A stretch of DNA of 5,600 bases from an uncultured Roseburia sp. (GTDB lineage: Bacteria > Bacillota > Clostridia > Lachnospirales > Lachnospiraceae). This document shows positions 1-5,600 of this stretch, piece after piece. Made by a program: the position numbers and the translations under genes. The stretch spans positions 1 to 5,600 of the forward strand of contig CANDFU010000141.1 in the NCBI GenBank assembly GCA_947384095.1. The letters are read 5' to 3'. Each line of letters starts with the position of its first letter. The stretch's first letter is position 1. The notes beneath the pieces are model-generated. The model saw only the letters and a program-made list of their open reading frames with translations. It did no database searches and was not told the DNA's origin.

Positions 1-36
1 CTTAGCATGCGGCTGCCGGAAAAGAATCCGTTTTAA
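1..36 (+). CDS. Possible C-terminal tail of an upstream gene (partial)
   Basis: Reading from base 1 in frame 1 gives LSMRLPEKNPF and then a TAA stop at 34-36. A strong stem-loop terminator begins immediately after it, which is what the end of a + strand gene would look like. Only eleven residues are visible, so neither the family nor the reality of the frame can be established. The terminator could equally serve a gene that ends before the window. Confidence 0.3.
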   Translation, partial: LSMRLPEKNPF

Positions 37-82
37 AACAGGGAGGTTGTGGCCCGTCTGGCGTCACGGCCTTCCTGTTTTT
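35..82 (+). terminator. Rho-independent terminator
   Basis: The arm at 39-46 (CAGGGAGG) pairs with 70-77 (CCTTCCTG) with one G-T wobble. The stem can extend through A-T pairs at 35-38/78-81. A smaller inner stem (around 53-57 with 66-69) may form above it. Five T residues follow at 78-82, so it reads well as a + strand terminator. On the - strand a shorter TTTT run follows the same stem, so it might also block transcription from the other side. Confidence 0.75.
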
Positions 83-255
83 GCGAAGTCGTCATAAGTG
101 AATAGAGCGAGGGCTGGGAAATGTCTTTTCATTCCGTTCATTCGTTATACATAGCGGAAAAAGAAGCGCTCTGAATTTAAAATCGTGGTCTGACGCTGCC
201 GATTCGGTATCGGGTATATCGAAAGGCAGGGGTAAAGCGACGGGATGACTGGTAA
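83..255. other. Intergenic stretch without a recognisable feature
   Basis: No credible reading frame, tRNA or riboswitch was recognised here. The only local structure is a weak 5-bp hairpin, CCGAT-TCGGT-ATCGG, at 199-213. There is no convincing -35/-10 pair on either strand. It appears to be the spacer between the terminators of the upstream gene and of the convergent HD-GYP gene. Confidence 0.4.
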
Positions 256-311
256 TGAGAAAATAATACAGAGCCGGTCTGTGCGTCTGTCTGTGCGCGG
301 AACGGCTCTGT
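256..311 (-). terminator. Rho-independent terminator of the HD-GYP gene
   Basis: A 9-bp perfect inverted repeat lies at 268-276 (ACAGAGCCG) and 303-311 (CGGCTCTGT), separated by 26 bases. Read on the - strand, the stem starts 7 bases after the TAA stop of the HD-GYP gene and is followed by ATTATTTTCTC, a T-rich tract. Placement and polarity both fit termination of that gene. The loop is longer than usual, which lowers confidence slightly. Confidence 0.75.
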
Positions 312-318
312 CTGGTTG

Positions 319-1722
319 TTATGGTTGTTTCGTGGGGGCCTGTTGTCTGGCCTGCTGTGGAGCGGCCGGACGTGGCGTCTGCTGCCGCATAGCCTGTTGC
401 GGTGCAGCCTGTTGTTTCCGTGGCTGCTGCCGCGGAACCTGTCCCTGTGCGGTCTGGCTGTGGCCGGCCTGCTGTGGGGCAGTCCCCCGTGCTGCTGCCT
501 GCTGCCTGCTGTCTGCCGGGCGGTGCCCGGAACCACGGTGCGTCGCGCCTGTCTGGCGTCTCTGCGCGATCTGCAGCTTGCTTTTGCGGAAACGATCCGT
601 TGTTTCTTTTATGTAGTTATCCGTAGAAAAGTGCTTTAAGGTGTCCGCATCAATCGCAATCCGGTTATCCATCGTTTTCATGGTGTCGGTGACGCGTAGC
701 TTTTTGCCGATGACGGGGTCGCTCAGGTCATATATCAGGTTATTGGAGAATTTAAGCACCATCGGGCGCGCAAAATCATCCGGATTCTCCATCAGTACAA
801 GCGCTTTCTCACCGTCCGACAGGTCTACGCAGGAACCGGTCGGAAGGATGTGGATGCACTGTGCGAGCGCGGTGAGGACACGTGAATTATAAAAACGGCT
901 GTTCTTTTTTAAATAGTACATGGCGGCGACTTCGGAGATCGGAGGGTCGCTCAGCCTCATTGCCGTGAGCCGGTCAAATTTATCTGCGACTTTTAAGATG
1001 TCGGCGAGAAGCCTGACATTTCCCACCGGTTCTTTTGCCTTTACGGTGCGGCTGTTTTCAAAAATGGTGTGCTGGATGATTTCCAGAGAAAGCTTTGGCA
1101 GACCGGAGCTTTCGTAAGTGGGGCGGATAGTCTCATATCCGCGCTCCAGATTCATCTGGATAAAATCCTGGTCGCTCTCAGAGAGATCGTCTCCTTTGTC
1201 GAGGACGGCAAGCGGAACGTACAGGTAACCAAAATCGTAGAGAAGCCCTGCTATGATTAAGGCCAGCTTTTCGGGCGGGGTTACACGCATTCCGTTGGAG
1301 ATCAGCGCGGTCAGGATAGCGACACTGATCGAATGTTTATATACAAAATCGGCGGAACTGCGCAGCATCTGGGCGAAGTTCAGCTTGTGGTCAAGGACAC
1401 CGTAATGAGCCTGTATGCTCTGCGCCAGTTCGAGCAGCGTGGCGGGCGGCTGATTGTCCTGAAGCTTATCCATATTGTCCTTCAGCTTGAACATGTAAAT
1501 CGTCTGGAACTGCTCAAATTCCACATCTTCACGGGTTAAAGGCGGCAGGGGTTCTGCCGGCTCTAAGATGAAAATGCCGATCAGGCCGAAATTTTCAATG
1601 CTGTTGATACCCTGGATGGTAAGTCTGGTGTTTCTCTCGTAAAGAAGGACACCCATTTTGTTGTAAATTGGTTTTGCCAGCCGCATACCGGGTTTTAAGT
1701 CCGATGTTTTTACAAATTGCAT
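319..1722 (-). CDS. Degenerate HD-GYP domain protein with basic Gln-rich tail
   Basis: The predicted protein has 467 residues. Residues 1-55 (LKPGMRLAKPIYNKMGVLLYER and on) match the small N-terminal module common in clostridial HD-GYP proteins. Residues ~125-330 follow the HD-GYP fold: KHSISVA at 129, AGLLYDFGYLYVP at 158, a KVADKFD helix at 244-250, and the C-terminal strand pattern LPTGSCVDLSDGEKALVL with a later RP at 319. HD-GYP enzymes hydrolyse cyclic di-GMP, but here the HD pair is Y162-D163, GK is G165-Y166, the next ligand His is replaced around M190-N191, HHE is Q217-H218-T219, and the DGxGYP loop is absent. Catalysis is therefore unlikely, and a binding or regulatory role is inferred. 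Residues 381-467 form a low-complexity tail rich in Gln, Ala, Pro and Arg. No signal peptide or membrane segment is seen. Start choice: this ATG has GGGGAGG 7 bases upstream. A longer start at 1761 falls at the predicted transcription start and lacks a leader. Confidence 0.88.
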   Translation of the reverse strand: MQFVKTSDLKPGMRLAKPIYNKMGVLLYERNTRLTIQGINSIENFGLIGIFILEPAEPLPPLTREDVEFEQFQTIYMFKLKDNMDKLQDNQPPATLLELAQSIQAHYGVLDHKLNFAQMLRSSADFVYKHSISVAILTALISNGMRVTPPEKLALIIAGLLYDFGYLYVPLAVLDKGDDLSESDQDFIQMNLERGYETIRPTYESSGLPKLSLEIIQHTIFENSRTVKAKEPVGNVRLLADILKVADKFDRLTAMRLSDPPISEVAAMYYLKKNSRFYNSRVLTALAQCIHILPTGSCVDLSDGEKALVLMENPDDFARPMVLKFSNNLIYDLSDPVIGKKLRVTDTMKTMDNRIAIDADTLKHFSTDNYIKETTDRFRKSKLQIAQRRQTGATHRGSGHRPADSRQQAAARGTAPQQAGHSQTAQGQVPRQQPRKQQAAPQQAMRQQTPRPAAPQQARQQAPTKQP

Positions 1723-1727
1723 AAATT

Positions 1728-1734
1728 TGCCTCC
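1728..1734 (-). promoter_or_regulatory. Ribosome binding site deciding the HD-GYP start
   Basis: On the - strand the sequence AAAAGGGGAGGCAAATTT precedes the ATG at 1722. The purine-rich core lies about 6-8 bases upstream of that codon. No comparable site could precede the in-frame ATG at 1761, because transcription is predicted to start at about that base. Confidence 0.75.
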
Positions 1735-1767
1735 CCTTTTACCCAATGTTTCTGTAAACATCTATCT

Positions 1768-1796
1768 ATTATAATGATAGCATATTGAAAGGTCAA
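1768..1796 (-). promoter_or_regulatory. Sigma-A promoter of the HD-GYP gene
   Basis: On the - strand, TTGACC (1796-1791) and a perfect TATAAT (1773-1768) are separated by exactly 17 bases. This is a near-consensus housekeeping promoter. Transcription would start near 1760-1762, giving a leader of about 39 bases that contains the ribosome binding site. The gene is therefore probably well expressed, and no operator palindrome is evident over the promoter. Confidence 0.88.
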
Positions 1797-1818
1797 ATAC
1801 AATCTGCTAAGATGAAAA

Positions 1819-1846
1819 TTGGTTACATTTAAAGATGGTATGTTAT
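1819..1846 (+). promoter_or_regulatory. Candidate promoter for the wall-hydrolase operon
   Basis: TTGGTT (1819-1824) and TGTTAT (1841-1846) are 16 bases apart in the AT-rich part of the divergent intergenic region. Both boxes are imperfect. It is the best + strand candidate seen, because everything from 1851 to 2000 is GC-rich. It would give a leader of roughly 160 bases. Another sigma factor or start site cannot be excluded. Confidence 0.35.
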
Positions 1847-1851
1847 TCTTT

Positions 1852-2000
1852 GCGCCCGCGCGGCTTCTTCCGCTGTCTGATATCGGAGGAGGCGGGTTCA
1901 GTTCCGGAAGCGTCCGCAGGCTGTTTCCAGCGGGCGGATGCCTTGCCGGGCATGCCGGGCGCGAACAGTAACAGTGTGTGCCGGCCAGCCGGCGGGCGGT
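1852..2000 (+). promoter_or_regulatory. GC-rich, potentially structured 5' leader
   Basis: A hairpin can form from 1910-1917 (GCGTCCGC) with 1934-1941 (GCGGATGC), 8 bp with one wobble. It is topped by 1920-1923 (GCTG) with 1928-1931 (CAGC) around a TTTC tetraloop. The segment CGCCCG near 1853-1858 could pair with CGGGCG at 1956-1961. It could alternatively pair with the repeated 8-mer GCGGGCGG at 1930-1937 and 1992-1999, the latter copy ending just before the ribosome binding site. No known riboswitch class was recognised. GC-rich sequence pairs easily by chance, so function is an inference. Confidence 0.35.
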
Positions 2001-2013
2001 GAAAAGGTAAATT

Positions 2014-3168
2014 ATGAGATACATTTCATGGAAGAGGATTTTTGGAGCGGTACTTGCCGTCTGTCTGTCGTTTGCCACAACTTCGTACGCAAAAACGACG
2101 CAGGGGGACATCGACAGGGCGAAGGATGCGATCAGTGATCTGAAAGAACAGAAAGAAGAAGCGGAGAGTGAGGCGGAGAGCATTACGGGCCGCAAGGAAG
2201 GGCTGGAAGCGGAGCTGGACAGCTTAAATGGACGGCTTGGCGCGATTGCCAGCTCCATTAATGAGCTGGAAAGCCAGATTACGGGAAAAGAGGCGGAGAT
2301 AGAGGCGGCGGCTGCCGCACTTACGGCGGCGGAGGAGCGGTCCGGACGGCAGTATGAAGATATGAAGCTGAGGATACAGTTTATGTATGAGAACGGGACG
2401 ACGTCTCTGTGGCAGGCGCTGTTTGCGGCGGAATCGTTTACGGACTTTTTAAACCGTACCGAATACATCGAGTCGATCAATGAGTATGACCGGGCAAAGC
2501 TGGAAGAGTACAGACAGCTTGCGGAGGAGATCGCGGAGAATAAAAAGAAGCTGGAGGAAGACCGGCAGGCACTCGTGGCCATGCAGGAGGAGAAGCGGGC
2601 CAGACAGGAAGAGGTGAACAGCCTGATCAGTCAGACGAAAAACAGCCTGGCAGCGGCGGAGGATGAACTTGCCAGGGTCTGGTCCGATGTGGGCGAGCTG
2701 GATGAAAAGCTCAAGGAAATGATTGCCTATGAAAAGGAGCTTGAGATCAGAAAAGCGAAGGAGGACGCGGCCCGTCTGGCGGCGATCAAGGAGCAGGAAA
2801 AAGAGGATACGTCCGGTGTGGTTTATGTTCCGCAGGGGAGCGACGAATATCTGCTTGGAGCCATTATACAGTGTGAATCGGACGGAGAGCCGTATGCCGG
2901 AAAGCTGGCTGTCGGGAGTGTTATTATAAACCGTGTGAAAAGCTCTTATTTTCCGAATACAATCTCCGGCGTGATATACCAGGGAGGCCAGTTTTCTCCG
3001 GTAGCGAGCGGGCGGCTGGCGCACAGGCTTCAGGCCGGGGTGAATGCGGCCTGCCTCCAGGCGGCGCGGGAAGTGCTGGACGGCAATATCACTACCAGCT
3101 GTCTGTATTTCAGGACGAATAACGGGATCATACAGGGAACGGTCATCGGCAATCACGTGTTTTACTGA
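2014..3168 (+). CDS. Secreted cell-wall hydrolase: PcsB-like coiled coil plus SleB domain
   Basis: This 384-residue protein begins with a Sec signal peptide (basic residues R2-R8, hydrophobic core 9-22, likely cleavage after SYA at 26). Residues ~30-265 are a long Glu/Lys/Ala-rich coiled coil. It includes the RIQFMYENGTTSLWQALF stretch (from ~120) typical of PcsB/CwlO-type regulators of division hydrolases. Residues ~277-384 match the SleB-type hydrolase family (Hydrolase_2): CESDGEPYAGKLAVGSVIINRV, then FPNTISGVIYQGGQFSP and a C-terminal HVFY. E288 is the probable catalytic acid, by analogy with SleB lytic transglycosylases. It should act outside the membrane on peptidoglycan glycan strands, with the coiled coil perhaps holding it in check or linking it to a membrane partner. 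AAAAGG lies 6 bases before the ATG. It is the first gene of a four-gene run. Similar proteins in vegetative clostridia are usually labelled cell wall hydrolase, so a spore-only role should not be assumed. Confidence 0.93.
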   Translation: MRYISWKRIFGAVLAVCLSFATTSYAKTTQGDIDRAKDAISDLKEQKEEAESEAESITGRKEGLEAELDSLNGRLGAIASSINELESQITGKEAEIEAAAAALTAAEERSGRQYEDMKLRIQFMYENGTTSLWQALFAAESFTDFLNRTEYIESINEYDRAKLEEYRQLAEEIAENKKKLEEDRQALVAMQEEKRARQEEVNSLISQTKNSLAAAEDELARVWSDVGELDEKLKEMIAYEKELEIRKAKEDAARLAAIKEQEKEDTSGVVYVPQGSDEYLLGAIIQCESDGEPYAGKLAVGSVIINRVKSSYFPNTISGVIYQGGQFSPVASGRLAHRLQAGVNAACLQAAREVLDGNITTSCLYFRTNNGIIQGTVIGNHVFY

Positions 3169-3200
3169 TGTGTAAGGCAGCATAGAAATGAGGGGTTTGC

Positions 3201-3842
3201 ATGAAGATCTTAATGACGGGATTTGACCCGTTCGGAGGGGAAAAGATAAACCCGGCAATCGAAGCCGTAAAGCGGCTGCCGGATGAGATTGCGGGCGCAC
3301 AGATTATCGGACTTGAGATTCCGACCGTCTGCCATAAGTGTCTGGCGGTGATCAATGAGGCGATCGCACAGGAGGATCCCGACGTGATACTGTCAGTCGG
3401 CCAGGCAGGAGGGCGGCCGGACATTACGGTGGAGCGCGTCGGCATCAATGTGGACGATTGCCGGATTGCGGACAATGAGGGGAATCAGCCGGTGGACGAG
3501 CCGGTATTTCCGGAAGGCCCGGCGGCGTACTTTGTAAATGTTCCGGTCAAAGCGATGGTACAGAGAATACGGGACAGGGGTATTCCGGCTTCTGTCTCAT
3601 ATACGGCGGGGACTTTTGTGTGCAATCATGTCACCTACGGGGTGCGCCATCTGATCGAGACGAGGTATCCGGGAAAGAAGAGCGGGTTTATTCACATCCC
3701 ATACCTGCCGCAGCAGGTGACGGATAAGGCAGGGCAGCCGTCCATGGCGCTGGATATGATCGTGGAAGCGCTCACGGCGGCTGTCGAAGCAGTTGTGGAT
3801 ACGCAGGAAGATATCCGGGCGGCGGAAGGGACGACGCACTGA
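3201..3842 (+). CDS. pcp: Pyroglutamyl-peptidase I
   Basis: This cytoplasmic cysteine peptidase (family C15) removes N-terminal pyroglutamate from peptides. The 213-residue length is normal for the family. The N-terminus [19 protein letters not shown] is diagnostic. The catalytic triad is visible: E78 in [14 protein letters not shown]141 in [15 protein letters not shown] and H165 in [10 protein letters not shown] small deviation is G81 where the Glu signature normally has Ala (ERVA), which should be tolerated. GAGGGG at 3190-3195 sits 5 bases before the ATG. The gene starts 32 bases after the wall hydrolase with no terminator between them, so co-transcription is likely. A link to peptides from wall or protein turnover is inference only. 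Confidence 0.96.
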   Translation: MKILMTGFDPFGGEKINPAIEAVKRLPDEIAGAQIIGLEIPTVCHKCLAVINEAIAQEDPDVILSVGQAGGRPDITVERVGINVDDCRIADNEGNQPVDEPVFPEGPAAYFVNVPVKAMVQRIRDRGIPASVSYTAGTFVCNHVTYGVRHLIETRYPGKKSGFIHIPYLPQQVTDKAGQPSMALDMIVEALTAAVEAVVDTQEDIRAAEGTTH

Positions 3843-3869
3843 TATCCAGGAACGCGAAAGGAGGAAGGC

Positions 3870-4274
3870 ATGAAGGAGTTTTTATACTGGATTGTAGGGC
3901 TGATTGCAAAAATTCACGGATATATTATGCGTCTCAACGACGCTTACGAATACAATTTTTCCGATAAAGAGCTGCATTTTCTGGTGGTGGGCTTTATGGG
4001 CATGGGATTTATCTTTGTGATTTATCCTGTTTTTAAGTGGCTGGCAAAGCGGGATCATGTTATGGTGATTGCATGGATTTATGTGTTTACTCTGATCGTT
4101 GTGATCACGTTTGCGATTGAGATCGGGCAGAAAGTGACGAATACCGGAAACATGGATTTTGCAGATATTGTGATGGGCGTCCTTGGATTTGCGGTGATGT
4201 TTTTTGTGTTTGCGGTGATCCGTGAAGTTTATAAACTGGTGCGTCGTATAATTAATAATAAATTTGAAGAGTAA
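3870..4274 (+). CDS. Small VanZ-like integral membrane protein
   Basis: The 134-residue protein has three clear membrane segments at about 36-58, 64-84 and 97-118, after a weakly hydrophobic amphipathic N-terminus. It ends in a basic tail (REVYKLVRRIINNK). Three VanZ-family hallmarks are present in order: DKELHF (32-37), the E84-x-x-Q87 pair in FAIEIGQ, and an acidic/Gly pattern NMDFADIVMGVLG (94-106). VanZ in enterococci gives low-level teicoplanin resistance, but most family members have no known role, and resistance should not be assumed. A strong ribosome binding site, AAAGGAGG at 3857-3864, precedes the ATG by 5 bases. The gene lies 27 bases after pcp and 9 before the cysteine-cluster gene, in the same apparent operon. 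Confidence 0.85.
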   Translation: MKEFLYWIVGLIAKIHGYIMRLNDAYEYNFSDKELHFLVVGFMGMGFIFVIYPVFKWLAKRDHVMVIAWIYVFTLIVVITFAIEIGQKVTNTGNMDFADIVMGVLGFAVMFFVFAVIREVYKLVRRIINNKFEE

Positions 4275-4283
4275 GGGATACGA

Positions 4284-4994
4284 ATGCTGAAAGATTTGAA
4301 TGAAATTTCGGATGGAAAAGTATATGGGCCGAATGATATGGCGCGGCTCGCCTGTCATGACTGCAGGGGGTGCTGTGAATGCTGCCGGGGGATGGGGGAT
4401 TCTGTCGTTCTGGATCCCGCCGACATATGGCGGCTTTGTACCGGGACGGGGAAGGATTTTGAGGAGCTGGTACGCGGTGAACTGGAGCTTGGCATGGCGG
4501 AAGGAATGATTCTGCCGCATATCAGGATGACGGGGCCGGGGGACGGGTGCTGTGCGTTTCTGGACGCGGAGGGGCGATGCAGTATTCATGCGTTAAGGCC
4601 CGGACTGTGCCGGCTCTTCCCGCTGGGGCGGATTTATGAAGAGACCGGTATCCGCTATTTTCTGCAGAAGGATGCATGCCGCATTGCAGACCGCACAAAA
4701 ATAAAGGTGATTAAATGGCTGGATACGCCGGACTGGAAAAAGAACGAGGCCTATCTTCTGGAATGGCACCGGTTCCGCAGCCGGATCGGGCGGCAGCTCG
4801 CGCAGACGGAGGACGAGCAGACTGTGAAAACGATTCATCTGTTTGTGCTGAGCTGTTTTTTTTTCACGCCTTATCAGCCCGGAGATTTTTACGGGCAGTT
4901 TGCAAAACGGATGGAGCGCGCAGAAGAAGTGCTGCCGTTCCTGCGCGAGACGTGCAGGACTGCCGGGGCGGGGATGGATCCGTCTGCGGGATGA
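4284..4994 (+). CDS. YkgJ-family cysteine-cluster protein
   Basis: The 236-residue protein belongs to the YkgJ family (PF03692, putative zinc- or iron-chelating domain). The N-terminal cluster CHDCRGCCECC gives C24, C27, C30, C31, C33 and C34. It is followed by GDSVVLDPADIWRL and a second set: C89-C90 in GDGCCAFLD, C99, H102, and C109 in LRPGLCRLFPLGR. That order is characteristic of the family, whose members are thought to bind Fe-S or zinc, with function unknown. Further cysteines are C52, C132, C191 and C224. No signal peptide or membrane segment is seen. AAGGG (4273-4277) overlaps the stop region of the VanZ-like gene, suggesting translational coupling. The codons for LSCFFFT contain nine consecutive T residues (4856-4864). 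The gene ends in the stem of a hairpin shared with the convergent degV gene. Confidence 0.9.
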   Translation: MLKDLNEISDGKVYGPNDMARLACHDCRGCCECCRGMGDSVVLDPADIWRLCTGTGKDFEELVRGELELGMAEGMILPHIRMTGPGDGCCAFLDAEGRCSIHALRPGLCRLFPLGRIYEETGIRYFLQKDACRIADRTKIKVIKWLDTPDWKKNEAYLLEWHRFRSRIGRQLAQTEDEQTVKTIHLFVLSCFFFTPYQPGDFYGQFAKRMERAEEVLPFLRETCRTAGAGMDPSAG

Positions 4995-5023
4995 CACGCC
5001 GGGATCCGTCGGATCGCGTGTCA
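4992..5023. terminator. Hairpin joining the two convergent stop codons
   Basis: An 8-bp perfect inverted repeat, TGACACGC (4992-4999) and GCGTGTCA (5016-5023), surrounds an inner GATCC-GTC-GGATC hairpin (5003-5015) with a 3-base bulge at 5000-5002. The TGA of the YkgJ gene is the left end of the repeat. The TGA of degV, read on the - strand, is the right end. It probably marks the end of both transcripts. Neither side has a T tract, so it is not a classical intrinsic terminator. It could stabilise 3' ends or work with Rho. Confidence 0.5.
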
Positions 5024-5600
5024 GTGGGAGGCAGCGAAAAATGAGACACAGATGCCGCCGGGGCCGGCGTGCGTTCCGATGGTGCTGCCGATGGTGCTGA
5101 CAGGGAGTTCGTCCACAAGCCCTGCCCACAGGGATCTGCTGTCCTCGATATATTTTTTCAGCAGCGTATCGTCCAGCCCGGTGTAGCCGAGGCTAAATGG
5201 CATGGAGTAGTCGATACCGCCGCATTTTTTTACTTCTTCCATCAGCATGTTGTTTCCGTTTTTAGAGCCTCTGGCTTTTCCAAGGATTGTGACTTCGCCG
5301 TCCACGACGGCGACGACCGGCTTAATGGAGAGCAGATTTCCCGCCAGGGCGGCAGTCTTTGAGATGCGGCCGCCGCGTTTAAGATATTCCAGTGTGTTTA
5401 ACAGTGCCAGCACGCGTATGTCTTTTTTGCGACGGTCAAGCTCCGCGGCAATTTCGGCCGCGGAATGGCCTGCTTCCCGCAGCCGGTGCGCGAGCATGAT
5501 CAGATTCTGTTCGCCCAGGCATACATTTTCGCTGTCTACGATGCAGATACAGTCTTCGTATCATTCTCTGGCGATGTTTGCGCTCTGGTAAGTGCCGGAG
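5021..5600 (-). pseudogene. DegV-family fatty-acid-binding protein, interrupted by in-frame TGA (partial)
   Basis: DegV proteins bind fatty acids and present them to fatty acid kinase (FakB-type role). The frame read on the - strand from the window edge gives SGTYQSANIARE, a TGA stop at 5563-5561, then YEDCICIVDSENVCLGEQN and on into LNTLEYLKRGGRISKTAA, LLSIKPVVAVVDGEV and the closing STIGSTIGTHAGPGG. These are the DegV hallmarks in correct order, with no frame change across the stop. The N-terminal third lies beyond the window. The longest uninterrupted downstream piece from an ATG starts at 5497 (158 residues) and lacks the SGT lipid-binding region, so it is unlikely to work alone. Either this is a fresh nonsense mutation or pseudogene, a sequence error, or an unusual recoding event. 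Confidence 0.85.

Noticed and set aside
245..616. Cysteine-rich + strand open frame of 123 codons, resembling a metal-binding or toxin-like peptide
   Set aside because: It is the antisense of the Gln/Ala-rich tail of the HD-GYP gene. CAG/GCC-type codons read backwards give Cys, Leu and Gly. It has no ribosome binding site, and it runs through the - strand gene's terminator.
1723..1761. Longer HD-GYP start at 1761 (13 extra residues)
   Set aside because: The near-perfect promoter at 1768-1796 places the transcription start at about 1761, leaving no leader. The ATG at 1722 has a strong ribosome binding site, and its product begins where the family normally begins.
1851..2013. Cyclic-di-AMP or cyclic-di-GMP riboswitch in the hydrolase leader
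   Set aside because: The conserved core sequences of the ydaO-type and GEMM-type riboswitches were not found. Only generic GC-rich hairpins are visible.
1710..3300. Long - strand open frames (1710-2582 and 2449-3300)
   Set aside because: They are antisense to the coiled-coil hydrolase, are rich in Ser/Leu/Arg as expected for reversed Glu/Ala/Lys codons, resemble no family, and cross the divergent promoter region.
4593..5129. - strand open frame of 178 codons opposite the YkgJ gene
   Set aside because: It overlaps two well-supported genes, has Arg/His/Pro-rich composition typical of a shadow frame, and shows no family resemblance.
5537..5563. Stem-loop just after the in-frame TGA of degV (TACGA paired with TCGTA) as a selenocysteine insertion element
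   Set aside because: The apical loop is too close to the TGA and lacks the guanine-led loop typical of bacterial elements. The site is not a catalytic position in DegV, so chance pairing is the simpler reading.

Overview
The window looks like chromosomal DNA from an anaerobic Firmicute, most likely a Lachnospiraceae-type Clostridium relative. This is inferred from a clostridial-style HD-GYP protein, a PcsB-like coiled-coil/SleB wall hydrolase, a DegV protein, strong AGGAGG-type ribosome binding sites, a textbook sigma-A promoter and a moderately GC-rich coding style. No mobile element, tRNA, rRNA or CRISPR array was seen. TGA is used as a normal stop by at least four genes, so the standard bacterial code applies.

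Layout. Positions 1-82 hold the possible tail of an upstream + strand gene and a strong stem-loop terminator. Positions 83-255 show nothing convincing. From 319 to 1722 on the - strand lies a degenerate HD-GYP protein with a basic, Gln/Ala/Pro-rich tail. It has its own promoter (1768-1796) and its own terminator (256-311). A 290-base divergent intergenic region (1723-2013) carries that promoter and a GC-rich, potentially structured leader for the + strand genes.

From 2014 to 4994 four + strand genes run in a tight, probably single transcription unit: a secreted coiled-coil/SleB cell-wall hydrolase, pyroglutamyl-peptidase I (pcp), a small VanZ-like membrane protein and a YkgJ-family cysteine-cluster protein. 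Gaps are 32, 27 and 9 bases, with no terminator between genes. The last gene converges on a - strand degV gene (5021 to beyond the window end). The two TGA stop codons form the base of one shared inverted repeat.

How the genes may work together: the hydrolase and the VanZ-like protein point to the cell envelope, and pcp trims N-terminal pyroglutamate from peptides. A joint envelope or peptide-turnover role is only an inference from proximity. The HD-GYP protein is transcribed divergently and has lost most of its metal-binding signature, so if it acts it is more likely a binder or scaffold than a cyclic-di-GMP hydrolase. The most striking anomaly is an in-frame TGA inside an otherwise well-conserved degV reading frame.
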